Below, one piece after another: positions 9,738 through 19,232 of a stretch of DNA of 64,000 nucleotides. The position numbers and the translations under genes were made by a program. The notes under the pieces are model-generated. The model did not search any database. It saw only the letters and a program-made list of their open reading frames with translations, and was not told where the DNA came from. This stretch comes from Symbiodinium natans (taxonomy: Eukaryota > Sar > Dinophyceae > Suessiales > Symbiodiniaceae). Location of the stretch: positions 506,999 to 570,998 of the forward strand of contig CAJNDS010002138.1 of NCBI GenBank assembly GCA_905221605.1, given 5' to 3'. Every line of letters begins with the position of its first letter. The first letter of the stretch is position 1.

Positions 9738-12700
9738 GTGCCGTGGCAAAGAATCCCGAATTCAGATTTGCAGTCTACAGAGGTATCACCCCCAGATGCC
9801 CCGCATCCTATGCAATCTCACACTGAGCCAGTTCAGTCACACCCTTTGTCGCCTTGTATGTCAGTATCACCTCAACAGCCTCTTTCAGCAAAGCACCAGG
9901 CAGGTGCAAATCGTGTTGCTGGGTATGATATCCAGCCGGCAGCTCGGCCAGCCGAGCCTGTAAATGTGCTTCCGAAATCGGTCTCCTTGTTGGAGACAAA
10001 TGCTGGGCCTGTGTCGTCGCCAGCAGTGCAATGTCCTCAGGGCAACATCCCTTCACAACCCGTGTTGGGTGATGTCACGTGCAACATGCCTGGTCGTTCC
10101 AGGAATGAGGTAACACCCGGGCAGGTGGGTGTTACACATGCTGCAGAAGAAGGTTCCTCATGCATACATGACTTTAAGTCCTGTCTTCAGGCATTACTTT
10201 CTGCCTCTTGGCCTCCACGCGTGCTTCCCGCCAGGAGCGTTACTTCAGCGGCTCCGGGGGAATCGGGATACTGGAACTTTGGGGTGCGCCTAGGGAATCC
10301 TTCGGCCCGTTCATCAGTTACGGATGCACTCCCACAACTGTGTGCAAGCCTTAATGGGTTCTTGTGCCAACTGTTCCCAGGTGAGACTTGGAATGCCTTG
10401 TGTGTCAGCAGGAACATTTTGACGTCCCCGCACAAGGACACAGCAAATTTGCCGGGGTCGTCAAATTTGACAGTGGGGATAGGTTCGTACTCGGATGGAG
10501 GCCTTTGGGTCGAGGACCAAGCAGGCACTGTACCGCAGTTCATCCCCAAGCTTGGGGTGACTCTCCCGGGCAAGATCGTCACAACGCATCATGCGCCGTT
10601 TAAGTTCCCCGTGCACCTTTGGCACTGCACCCAACCGTGGCTTGGCGATCGATGGGTGCTGACTGCCTTTACCCTCCCAGGCGTGTCAGGTGATACACTT
10701 AAGGGTTTGGGTTTCCCTTGGCCCCAGCCACGAACCAAGCCCCCAGCTCCGGTTACTACACCCGAACCCTGCTCCCCTTCTCAACAGGCAGTTCCTAGCT
10801 TGGAGGTTAATTGGGGAAAGCCTTCTCCAAAGGGGTTTGCTCACCACCGCTTGATCTTGCAGCCCCAAATACCTCGCCCACCACCATCCTCGCCTGCCAT
10901 AGTTCAGTCAGCGCTACAGCAGTCTTCAAGGATCTTCCTGGACATTTGTTCGGGCGCAGAGAAGCCTCTATCTTCAGCGGTGCAGGAGTTAGGCTTCCCA
11001 ACACTTGCAGTTGATATCCTGTTGGATAGCAGCATGGACATTCTCGATAATACTTTTTTCGAGCAGCTCTTGTTCATCTGTGGCTCAGGTGTTGTGGGGT
11101 ATTGTGCGGCATCCCCTTGCTGTTCGGAATACTCCCGCCTGAAACTCTTTGGAGGTCCGCCCTTTGCCATCCGCACACCAACCCAGCTAGGGGGCCTGGA
11201 GAACCTATCCCCATCAGCCCAGGCTCGTATACAAACAAGTCACGAGATGCTTTTCAGGGCGTGCAAATGTCTTCAAATCGTCCATGGGGCCGGGGGCCAT
11301 GGCCATTTGGAGCAACCTTCAGGTGCTATGTCCTGGGAAGAATCGTGCGTTCAAGGCTGGTTGCACTGTGGGTCTACAGCCCTCATTGTCCTCCCGGCCT
11401 GTGCTTTTGGGGAGAACTGGGCAAAAACTTGGCTGTTTGCATCGAGCTTTCAAGCCCTGTCCGTGATGGGGCAGACGTGTCAACACGGACGCAATGCACA
11501 TGAGTCCGTGCAGGGACGTGAGAGTGATGGTTCGTTCAAAAGTCGTAAGACCGCTAAGTACCCCCAATGCCTGGCGGAAGAATTCGCGTTGCACATCAGG
11601 CCGCTTCTTGCAGGTGCACAGATTGAACACACTCTTGCCACCGCGTCAGCTTTAGTACCTGTCAAGGCCCTGGATGTTGGACCGTGGGTAATCCACGATG
11701 GGGCAGGTCGCCACTCTTGTGGGGATTGGAGCACCCCATTGTGCCAGGATAAGCTCAAAAATCTTCGGACATACCTTCTGGGGAAAGTTTGTGACATGCA
11801 GGGCCCCAAACGCCTGCTTGCTAAAGCCACTTGGCCTAATCCTGAACCCCTCTTCACCGCTTCGGAGGTGCAAGATGCGCGCAAAGACTTCTTCTCCTGC
11901 TTAGGTGTGGCAACAGATGCAAATACATGGAAGGTCCGTGAGCATCAACCCTTGCATCTGCATGCGCTTGAGGCACTTGCCTGTTTTTGTGGTGATCCAG
12001 ATGTGAGTCTTTGCAAATCCCTGTTGCAAGGCGTCCCCACGGGGTACAACAACGATATCCCAGTGTCAAATTGTTTTTGGCCGAATCAAAAAGAGAACCT
12101 TGAGGATGTATCATTGTCCATCCACATGCAGAATTGGCGCTCGGCCTCAGTGGATTTGTCCGTGACCCAAGCCTTGCTGCAGGAGGAGTTAGATCAGGGT
12201 TTTTGCTTCAAGTTTGATGGCGACATTGAGGCAGCTAAGGCAAAGTGGCCGGGTACACTGGCAATAGGAAAGCTCTCCGTGGTCCGTGCGCCCAATCGTT
12301 CTGAGAGGTTGGTCTTAGATAATTCAGTGTGTGGCACGAATGCAAGTTGCAGTGTTCCAGAAGTCCAGCATATGCCATCAGTGAGGGGCGTGATGCACTG
12401 TTTCCCCCTTCGGGGCACCCGCTCGCGGCAAGCTGCCATTTCTCTTGATGTCAAAAGTGCTCACAAAAGGTGTGTTGTCAAGGAGTCCGAGCAGGGTCTC
12501 CTAGGTTTCGCTTTCGCAGATTCTCTGTACTTCTATCGCGTGGCCCCATTCGGGGCGGTCTTTGCACAGCATTGGTGGGGGCGCTTAGGCTCCTGCCTGC
12601 TTAGGTTGTTGCATATCTTGATTTGGTTCAGCCATGCAGGCCACTTGTTTGTGGACGACTACTTATTCTCTCAGGCGGAAGCCGTCTTACCAGCAACAGG

Positions 12701-13907
12701 GGCGATGATCTGCCTCTTCTTTCAGATTCTGGGGGTACCTTTGAGTTGGAAGAAACTTCAGGTTAGTTCTCGAGTTCAATGGATAGGGTGGTGTTTCTGT
12801 TACACCTCCGGGGTAGTGTCGCTTGCAGAGGAAAAAAGGTTAAAACTTTTGGGGATGGTTCAAGATCTTCAGCGTAATCCAAAAATTTCCCGTAAGGATT
12901 TGGAGAGGTTTGTCGGGCTTGCTCTTTGGGCGGCACACCTTTTCCCGACAATGAAGTCGCTTCTGTACACCTTCTATCATGATCTTTTCAGCCCGGCTGC
13001 TACCAACTACTCGGTGGCCCCAGACGTTTGGCCACAGCTTCGTCACCACTTGACGGATTCCCTGCAATTCAAATCGGTTCCTCCAGGTACAGCAATTCCG
13101 CTCCACAGTACACTTTTGTCAGTCCGACATCAGGATTTGTCATCTTTGGCTGACTTGGATCGCGTGCGCATTACAGACAGGCGGGTTTGGATGCGCGTCT
13201 CAAGTCAGTCCAGTTCGAAGAGAAAGTTGAGCACCGAATCAGTGCGCATTTTGGGTTTGTTCGAACATTGGCTTTTGCATATGTGCCCATTCTGCAGCAT
13301 GCGCCCCTTAGGCAATGCATCCTTTGAGGCAAGAGCAGATGCAAGTGCACATGGCTCGATGTGCTGCATTGGTGGGTACGTTTCTCACCCCATGATAGGC
13401 CAGCGTTGGTTTCGAGAAAGCTTTTCCTACAGTGCCTTCCGGGCCCTTGAGATTCCAGTGCAAGCAGACATGCAGCTTGATATTGCTTGCTATGAAGCGC
13501 TCGCCCAGGGAGCGCTGATCTTGGCAACATCTTCTCTTTTACCTTGCGCCAGAATCCCCTTGCAGCTACGTTCCGCATCAGACAACACAGGTGCAGAGGC
13601 AGGTGTGAACGCTTCCTTCTCCACCGCTCGGCCTCTCTGTTTTTTCCTGGAAAGGATTTCTTTGCTGGCAGCTGTACATAGAACAACGCTGGATGTGTCA
13701 CACATTTCCGGGGAACGCAATGTCAAGGCTGATGCCTTGTCTCGTCCTGCTGAATATGAAGTTCCCCCTGACTGCCTGGAAAAGGATAGAGTGCGGCTGT
13801 CACTCGAGGCCCTTTGGTTGCCTCGTCCAAACATTTCGGTTTTCCCCGAAGGGGCTCACCTTCCATGGTCTGTGCGGAGCAGGGGAGTGCCGAACAACCT
13901 CACTTAA
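9738..13907 (+). CDS. Retroelement polyprotein: 2OG dioxygenase, C5-methyltransferase-like, reverse transcriptase, RNase H
   Basis: The open frame gives 1,389 residues counted from GTG at 9738; the first ATG is at 9810, and the frame is open back to the Gag stop. Domains in order: dioxygenase about 175-330 with H232-K-D234, GSYSDGGLWVED, H296 and R305; methyltransferase-like about 398-640 with LDICSGAEKPL, ASPCCSEYS (P460-C461) and HLEQPSG; reverse transcriptase about 850-1080 with D904 (LDVKSAHK) and FVDD at 971-974; RNase H about 1195-1335 with D1201, E1253, D1282 and D1332 in the ending NVKADALSR. RT and RNase H make the element cDNA. The first two domains suggest cytosine methylation and oxidation, but EQP replaces the usual ENV, so methyltransferase activity is unproven. 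Confidence 0.88.
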   Translation: MPWQRIPNSDLQSTEVSPPDAPHPMQSHTEPVQSHPLSPCMSVSPQQPLSAKHQAGANRVAGYDIQPAARPAEPVNVLPKSVSLLETNAGPVSSPAVQCPQGNIPSQPVLGDVTCNMPGRSRNEVTPGQVGVTHAAEEGSSCIHDFKSCLQALLSASWPPRVLPARSVTSAAPGESGYWNFGVRLGNPSARSSVTDALPQLCASLNGFLCQLFPGETWNALCVSRNILTSPHKDTANLPGSSNLTVGIGSYSDGGLWVEDQAGTVPQFIPKLGVTLPGKIVTTHHAPFKFPVHLWHCTQPWLGDRWVLTAFTLPGVSGDTLKGLGFPWPQPRTKPPAPVTTPEPCSPSQQAVPSLEVNWGKPSPKGFAHHRLILQPQIPRPPPSSPAIVQSALQQSSRIFLDICSGAEKPLSSAVQELGFPTLAVDILLDSSMDILDNTFFEQLLFICGSGVVGYCAASPCCSEYSRLKLFGGPPFAIRTPTQLGGLENLSPSAQARIQTSHEMLFRACKCLQIVHGAGGHGHLEQPSGAMSWEESCVQGWLHCGSTALIVLPACAFGENWAKTWLFASSFQALSVMGQTCQHGRNAHESVQGRESDGSFKSRKTAKYPQCLAEEFALHIRPLLAGAQIEHTLATASALVPVKALDVGPWVIHDGAGRHSCGDWSTPLCQDKLKNLRTYLLGKVCDMQGPKRLLAKATWPNPEPLFTASEVQDARKDFFSCLGVATDANTWKVREHQPLHLHALEALACFCGDPDVSLCKSLLQGVPTGYNNDIPVSNCFWPNQKENLEDVSLSIHMQNWRSASVDLSVTQALLQEELDQGFCFKFDGDIEAAKAKWPGTLAIGKLSVVRAPNRSERLVLDNSVCGTNASCSVPEVQHMPSVRGVMHCFPLRGTRSRQAAISLDVKSAHKRCVVKESEQGLLGFAFADSLYFYRVAPFGAVFAQHWWGRLGSCLLRLLHILIWFSHAGHLFVDDYLFSQAEAVLPATGAMICLFFQILGVPLSWKKLQVSSRVQWIGWCFCYTSGVVSLAEEKRLKLLGMVQDLQRNPKISRKDLERFVGLALWAAHLFPTMKSLLYTFYHDLFSPAATNYSVAPDVWPQLRHHLTDSLQFKSVPPGTAIPLHSTLLSVRHQDLSSLADLDRVRITDRRVWMRVSSQSSSKRKLSTESVRILGLFEHWLLHMCPFCSMRPLGNASFEARADASAHGSMCCIGGYVSHPMIGQRWFRESFSYSAFRALEIPVQADMQLDIACYEALAQGALILATSSLLPCARIPLQLRSASDNTGAEAGVNASFSTARPLCFFLERISLLAAVHRTTLDVSHISGERNVKADALSRPAEYEVPPDCLEKDRVRLSLEALWLPRPNISVFPEGAHLPWSVRSRGVPNNLT

Positions 13908-13950
13908 GCTTGGGGTTTTCTCCGGGGCGAGGTTGCTGGGTAGTTTAATT

Positions 13951-14122
13951 TGGGGTAACTTGGGCCCACCCATCAACCTGTTGTGTGCATCGTTAGCTGT
14001 TTCCTCGAGTGGACGTTGGTGAGGATTTCCGGCACTCCAGAGAAAACAAAGCGTGGAGCGAAGCTCGTAGCCTTTTGAAGCCTCCGGCTATACCGCTAGC
14101 AAGCACAACTAGTTTATAGAAC
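13951..14122 (+). repeat. Split direct repeat B1
   Basis: This 172-bp repeat recurs, identical by eye, as B2 at 14582-14753. It abuts A2 directly, so the B1/A2 junction mirrors the junction expected in a circular cDNA intermediate. Confidence 0.9.
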
Positions 14123-14214
14123 GTATCATGTACTTGTTCATGTATGTTTTATAAACTATGTTCGTGCGTCATTTTGGCTCTAGAGTGGTGCTTGCTAGCG
14201 AGAAAGTCAAGTTT
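14123..14214 (+). repeat. Split direct repeat A2
   Basis: This is a second copy of the 92-bp A repeat, immediately after B1. The spliced-leader-like 16-mer is at 14168-14183. Confidence 0.9.
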
Positions 14215-14581
14215 CCTCACCCACCCACCCCAATTTTCGGGGTTCTCTGTCTCACTGGCACTGGCCAAAAGAACAATCAAGACCTCGTTACAAGAAAGTG
14301 GGCTCTCGGGGCGGGCCGTAGCACAGTACCTGTATTGCAGGTAGTCTCACTTGTATGCATCTCTTTTGGAGAAAGCCCATCTGGGCTTCTGGGTTCACAC
14401 TTGCACAGTCATGTTTCTTGTAAGGGCGGCTGAAAAAGCTGTCTGGTGTCAGTTTTCTCCGTACAGGCCATATCTTGCTTTGCAGTATGCTGCGAATGAC
14501 CGGGGCGAAACCGTGTTAACCTTAGTGTTTTTCACTTACCTTTTCTCGTGTTGTCAAAGTGTTGCTTCGGTCTGTCATGGG
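14215..14581 (+). other. Spacer between A2 and B2
   Basis: These 367 bases are not repeated elsewhere in the window and have no convincing ORF. Their position matches the 3' internal segment found between the A2 and B2 repeats of some YR retroelements. Confidence 0.5.
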
Positions 14582-14753
14582 TGGGGTAACTTGGGCCCAC
14601 CCATCAACCTGTTGTGTGCATCGTTAGCTGTTTCCTCGAGTGGACGTTGGTGAGGATTTCCGGCACTCCAGAGAAAACAAAGCGTGGAGCGAAGCTCGTA
14701 GCCTTTTGAAGCCTCCGGCTATACCGCTAGCAAGCACAACTAGTTTATAGAAC
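14582..14753 (+). repeat. Split direct repeat B2 (right end)
   Basis: This is the second copy of the 172-bp B repeat. It ends with TAGAAC, next to fibre-gene sequence CGCCCGTG. Confidence 0.9.
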
Positions 14754-17700
14754 CGCCCGTGTTCGATTCCACGATGAGGTTGGCCGGCCCGGTCGCCGCC
14801 GTGCGCAGGAAGATGGCCTGGTCCTGGGCGTAGAGCTGCACGCCCCCCGCGGAAGAGGCGGAGAGCTCCCCCGAGCCTGCGTTGCAGGCCAGGAGCCGCG
14901 CATTGCCCGCAGTCGCGAGGTTCAGCACCTCCGCCGTGACGTTGCCGCTGTTGACGGTGGACACAACCTGCAAATCCCCCTGTGCCTGCACCCCCGTGCT
15001 GCCGCCAATGAGCTCCAGGTAGGCCGGGCTCGAAACGATGCCGTTGTCGGCCCGAATCGCACTGGCGGTGTAGAGCACGGAGTTGGTGCCCTGCGTGCCG
15101 CCCGTGAGGGTCAAATAATCGTCGGTGGCTCGGGCCCGCACCGTAGGCGCCCGCAGCTCCGTGGACAGCTCCACGCTCCCTGAGGTCAGCGTGCCCAACA
15201 CGTCCAGCGCCCCGTTGACGACGGTGCCTCCCGAGCCGCCAGTGATAGTGAGCTCCGTGTCCTGGGCGCGCGTGGAGATCGCATTGGTGACGAGCCCCGT
15301 GGCCGTGCCCATGGCGTCGTCGATGTAGAGCTCCGTGTCCACTCGCAGCCTCGGGGCCACCGTGTGCACCTCCGACGTGGCGAAGGTGCAGAGGCTCTGG
15401 TCTGATTGGTCCGTCACCCTGACGGACACGGTGCCCGACTTCAGGTTGAGGAACTGATTGGTCGGAAGCAGGGGCTCCACCGTGTCCGCCTGGATGCTGC
15501 CGGCCGTGGCGATGCCCAGGCTGCTGTCTGCGAAGATGCGGCCCATGGTCAGCATGTTGACGCCCGTCTTGAGGCTGAACTGGCTCGAGGACAGGTCGGC
15601 CACGGCGCCCCCGTTGGAAGCCTCGAACTCGATGCCCAGGTTACCGCCCCGCAGCGTCAAGAAATCCGCTCCGTTGGCCCTCACGTCATTGACCAGCAGG
15701 GGATCCGAGGGCGGCGCGCCCGCCAGCGCATAGCGGGCATCGCTTTCGGCCTTGCTGTAGCAGTCGCAGGTCAGCTGCACCGTGGCGGAGTTGCCCAGGA
15801 TCAGGTTCGCTCCCAGGGGTGCCTGGGGCAGCAGCGCCCTTATCATTCTTGGCGTGAAGTTGTCGAGCACCATAGGAATGATGCCCCCACCCCCCGCGTT
15901 GCCGTTGACCACATGGTACCTGGAGTCCAGGGGCGTGAAGTCGCTGTTGGAGAAGTACCTCCCATCACTTTCGCTTTTGCTGTAGCAGTCACACGTAAGC
16001 TGCACCGTGGCGGAGTTGCCCAGGATCAGGTTCGCTCCCAGGGGTGCCTGGGGCAGCAGCGCCCTTATCATTCTGGGCGTGAAGTTGTCGAGGACCATAG
16101 GGATGATGCCTCCGCCTCCGGCGTTGCCGTTGACGGGATGATGCCGGGCGTCGCCCTGCGCTTCGGTGAGGAGCCCAGAGGAGCTGATCTGGCTGGCGAT
16201 CTCCGCCGAGGTTTCGCCCTGGTCCCAGTAGTTGGTCAGCTCCGAAGCAATGGAGCTGTCGATGTCGGCCTGCGTGGCGTACTGCGAAACGTTCAGGGCG
16301 TCCACGGCGCTCGATATCTGCGCGTTCACCTCGGCCTGCGTGTACGTCTGGCTCTGGTCGTAGGCCTGGCACTCGATCTGCAGCGTGTTGCCCGAGTTCT
16401 GGAGGCTGGCCACCAGGGGCCCGGCGAAGTGCAGGTTCCGCAGGGCCTGCCCCGTCAGCAGCTCCCAGGTGGTGTTCCCGCTCCAGGCGGGCGCATTGGA
16501 AACAGCTGCGCCCGTAATGAGGGCGTCCACTTGCGCGGAGTCGTAGTAGGATGCGAGCGCTATAGCGATCTCGTTCAGGATGGGCGCCTGAAGCCCGGTC
16601 CACGGCACGTATGCACTCAAGTCGATGCCGCCCACAGCCGCGGCAATCGCGGCATCCATCTGCGTGGTGGTGCTGTACGGAACCAGAGCTGCAGTGATGG
16701 CTCCATTGGTTTCGCTGCTTGTGTAGTAGCTGCCCAGGGTGGCCAGCACCCAGGACTCGCTGGCCAGGGGCGCCAGAAGAGCATTGACCTCCGCCTGCGT
16801 GTACGCATCGCAGGCCAGGCTCAGCGTGAAGTTGTCGTTCTCGAGGGAGACGCTCAGGGGAGCGTTGAAGTGCCAGTTCCTAATTGTGTTCGTTCCGACC
16901 AGCAGATCCCAGGTCGTCTGCCCGGACCACGCCTGGGCGTTGGCGAGGTTCGTGCCGCCGCCCGTGGTGAGTGCCGCCAGGGCTGCTGTGAGCGCATCGA
17001 TGGCGGACTGCAGGCTCGTTTCGGAAGCCGAGAGGTCCGCCGCCGTCGCAAAGGGCCCCGCACCTTGCAGCGCCAGGATCTCCGCATCGTGCCCATCCAG
17101 GCGCACATCTCGCACGGCCAGCAAGCTGTTGAGCCCCGCGGTGTCCGTGTACCCCGCGAGTGCGGTGGCAAGCGCTGCAGCCACGTCGGCAGCTGACTGG
17201 AAGCCCGCGGCTTGCAGCACCGCCAGGGCCGCCTCGGCGGCGTCGAGTCTCCCGTCGCGGAGGGCGAGGGCGGCGTCCAAGGCCGCCTGTTGAACGTACG
17301 CGAGGAGGGCCGTGGCGATGAGCTGCGAGACGTCCGCGGGTGTGGTGCGCAGGGCCACTGTGCTGCTGAGGTCGGTGGTGGTTGGCCGGTCCAAAAGAGC
17401 CGTCGCTATTTTCTGGTCGACGTCCGCGGCTGTTTGCCGGGCCGCCACGTCGAGGGCCAGCTGGTCCTGCGTGCTCTTCAGCCCATAGGTGCTCGCGACC
17501 TGCGCGAGCACTGCATTGTCGGCACTGGTGATGGCACTGTTCATGGAAGCGTTAGTGGGATGGTTGGCTAGCTTGAGGTCCACGGAGGCGGGCGTGCTCT
17601 TGGAGTTCACGTCCAGCTGCAGCGCGTCGAGGGCGCTTTGGTTCGCTTTCCCCGCCAGACCCGTGGTGAGGCTGGTGCTGAGAGTGGTTATGGAAGAAGC

Positions 17701-17985
17701 GTTGCCGGCGATGAGGCCCTCGGCGGCTGCCAAGTCAGCTGCCAAAGCGTAAGGGGTCAAATCGGGCGGTGCCGGGATGGCTGCCACCTGGGCCTGCAGT
17801 GCCGCGACGGCGGACGAGTTGGTCCCGATGGATGCGGTGTTGGCAGCGGTGTCTGTGAGGGGTGTGTAGGCCGTGAGGACCGTTGCGAGCTGCCCCGCAG
17901 AGATCCCCTGCATCTCGATGGTGGTGATGGGGGTCTGGCCATCGTTGAGGATGTTGCCGGTGATGGTCGACTCAAAAAGACTCAT
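14754..17985 (-). pseudogene. PLV fibre/adhesin, N-terminal 1,080 residues, split by the retroelement
   Basis: The start is an ATG 6 bases beyond the capsid stop. The protein is rich in alanine, serine and aspartate with repeats typical of trimeric fibres: many YTQAEVNALL-like and DVDQKIATALL-like units, SKSESDGRY/SKAESDARY motifs as in phage tail fibres, and a tandem 75-residue unit (15.7-16.15 kb). The C-terminal S74-type domain is displaced to 5207-5565. Together the protein would have about 1,200 residues. It probably formed the receptor-binding spike of the virion. Copy 2 (41079-44561) lacks the insertion but has several indels. Confidence 0.75.
15725..16150 (-). repeat. Tandem 75-residue repeat within the fibre gene
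   Basis: Two units of 225 bases (compare 15898 and 16123) encode near-identical blocks beginning NGNAGGGGIIPMVLDNF and ending in a SKxESDxRY motif. Both units are also present in copy 2, so the duplication inside the gene is older than the segmental duplication. Confidence 0.85.
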
Positions 17986-17991
17986 GTTTTA

Positions 17992-19209
17992 CTAGTCGAG
18001 GGAACTGACCCCAGCTCCTGAGAGCGTCACGAGCTGGTAGGAGAGCATGTGCACGAAGCACTGGTCCACGCGCTCCGCCTCCATGTTGCTGAAGCTGAAG
18101 CGACAGAGGTCGCCGGAGCGGGTCGAGATGCCCGAGAGCGGATGCTTGGGCACTCGTTCCACCGGGAAGGCCGCGATGAACTGCGTGTTCCCGTAGAGGT
18201 TGTCCCGGATGCGCATGTTGCGAAGCTTGGAGTCATAGGTGCCCGCCAGGATCTCCAAAAAGTGGTGCCATTCGGCGATGCTCTCGTTGGCCGTCCTAGG
18301 ATATTGCAACGCACCCAGCTGCAGCTGGCCCTTGAGGTTCCGATTCGCATTCGCTCCAGGGTACTCGAAATTGTCCACGTGGTCCTCCGTGGTCTTGTTG
18401 AACGTCACAAAGGCGCCGAGCAATTTCGTAAATGCCCGTGCTATTGTAATATTGTAGCTGGTGGACCCTGCGGGGATGCTGGAGAGCTGCGTGTGCATCG
18501 TCGGGAAGCTGAAAACCAGGCTGCGGCCGCTGGTCATGATCCTCTGGAAGCTCTCGCGAAGGGCGGAGTCGAGGGTCACCTGGGAGGCGTAGAGCTTCAC
18601 GTTCTCGATGGTGTACTCCTGGCTCCCGCTGACGTTGCGGGCCCCGTCGGTGGGGTCGCAGAAGGTGATTTGAAGAACAAGGCCGAGCTCGGGGGGCAAC
18701 ATTTTGCCGCAGTTGAAGATCCCGATGAGGTGCGGGCTCATGAGCACGGTGCGGGAGCCCGAGGCCGGGATCTCCTCGGCGTGGCCCCCGCCGTCCGCCA
18801 GGAAGCCCTGGATGTGCCGGTTCAGCCACCACTCCTCGTTCTTCAGGAGGCTGTAGAGGTACGAGCAGCGGTTGTAATAGGAGATGTCCTCGATGCGAGT
18901 GCCGTTCGCGAAGACCTCGATGCGGTCGATGAGACAGCTCGGGTCCGGCGAGGCGAGCTGCAGCGTCGCCGTGGTGGAGGTGTTGCGCACCGTGAAGCCG
19001 AGCTTGACGCTCTCGCCGTCCACGAAGTCCATGCCGCTGGTCAGCGGGATGCGGCACACGCGGCTCGTGGTCGGCGTGAAGACGCTCAGGGAGCTCGGGT
19101 AGTACTGGACGTCTTTGCGGCTCTGCACATAGTTAACGTTGGAGGTCTCCAACCGAAACGACAAAGACTGGACCAGCTCATCATTTACGGCAGCAGTTAC
19201 CTGCTCCAT
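17992..19209 (-). CDS. PLV major capsid protein (double jelly-roll type)
   Basis: The ATG at 19209 gives 405 residues, a usual size for PLV major capsid proteins; the open frame upstream is GC-rich and not protein-like. Beta-rich sequence, a capsid-like start (QYYPSSLSVFTPTTSRVCRI) and a conserved end (FSFSNMEAERVDQCFVHMLSY) fit the family, as does its place between small virion proteins and the fibre. Assignment rests on composition, length and context, not a hallmark motif. The copy at 44575-45582 keeps the C-terminal part with a similar sequence, including several replacements. Confidence 0.75.
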   Translation of the reverse strand: MEQVTAAVNDELVQSLSFRLETSNVNYVQSRKDVQYYPSSLSVFTPTTSRVCRIPLTSGMDFVDGESVKLGFTVRNTSTTATLQLASPDPSCLIDRIEVFANGTRIEDISYYNRCSYLYSLLKNEEWWLNRHIQGFLADGGGHAEEIPASGSRTVLMSPHLIGIFNCGKMLPPELGLVLQITFCDPTDGARNVSGSQEYTIENVKLYASQVTLDSALRESFQRIMTSGRSLVFSFPTMHTQLSSIPAGSTSYNITIARAFTKLLGAFVTFNKTTEDHVDNFEYPGANANRNLKGQLQLGALQYPRTANESIAEWHHFLEILAGTYDSKLRNMRIRDNLYGNTQFIAAFPVERVPKHPLSGISTRSGDLCRFSFSNMEAERVDQCFVHMLSYQLVTLSGAGVSSLD

Positions 19210-19232
19210 ACTGTTTACTTGTAGCGAAAGAT

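Larger units (their letters stand above)
5566..14753 (+). mobile_element. Tyrosine-recombinase retroelement with split direct repeats
   Basis: The element is 9,188 bp. Its left end is repeat A1 (5566-5657) and its right end is B1-A2 (13951-14214), a spacer, and B2 (14582-14753). This A1...B1A2...B2 pattern is the split direct repeat layout of Ngaro/PAT-type elements, not the inverted ends of DIRS-1. Genes are all on the plus strand: coiled-coil protein, tyrosine recombinase, CCCH Gag-like protein, then dioxygenase/methyltransferase-like/RT/RNase H. The flanks read GGCCC and CGCCC and join without gain or loss when compared with the empty site at about 41420-41440. The absence of a target-site duplication is the outcome expected of a tyrosine recombinase. 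Within this class, a recombinase gene ahead of Gag and RT on the same strand is unusual. Confidence 0.92.

Noticed and set aside
11102-11503. Plus-strand ORF in another frame inside the polyprotein
   Set aside because: Lies wholly within the methyltransferase-like domain coding region with no motif of its own.
5566-14753. Classification as DIRS-1 type
   Set aside because: No inverted terminal repeats or internal complementary region; ends are split direct repeats.
15406-17196. 596-codon plus-strand ORF
   Set aside because: It lies antisense to the fibre gene, is arginine/glycine-rich and has no motif; a shadow of GC-rich codon bias.
18049-19224. 391-codon plus-strand ORF
   Set aside because: Antisense shadow of the capsid gene; composition follows the opposite strand.
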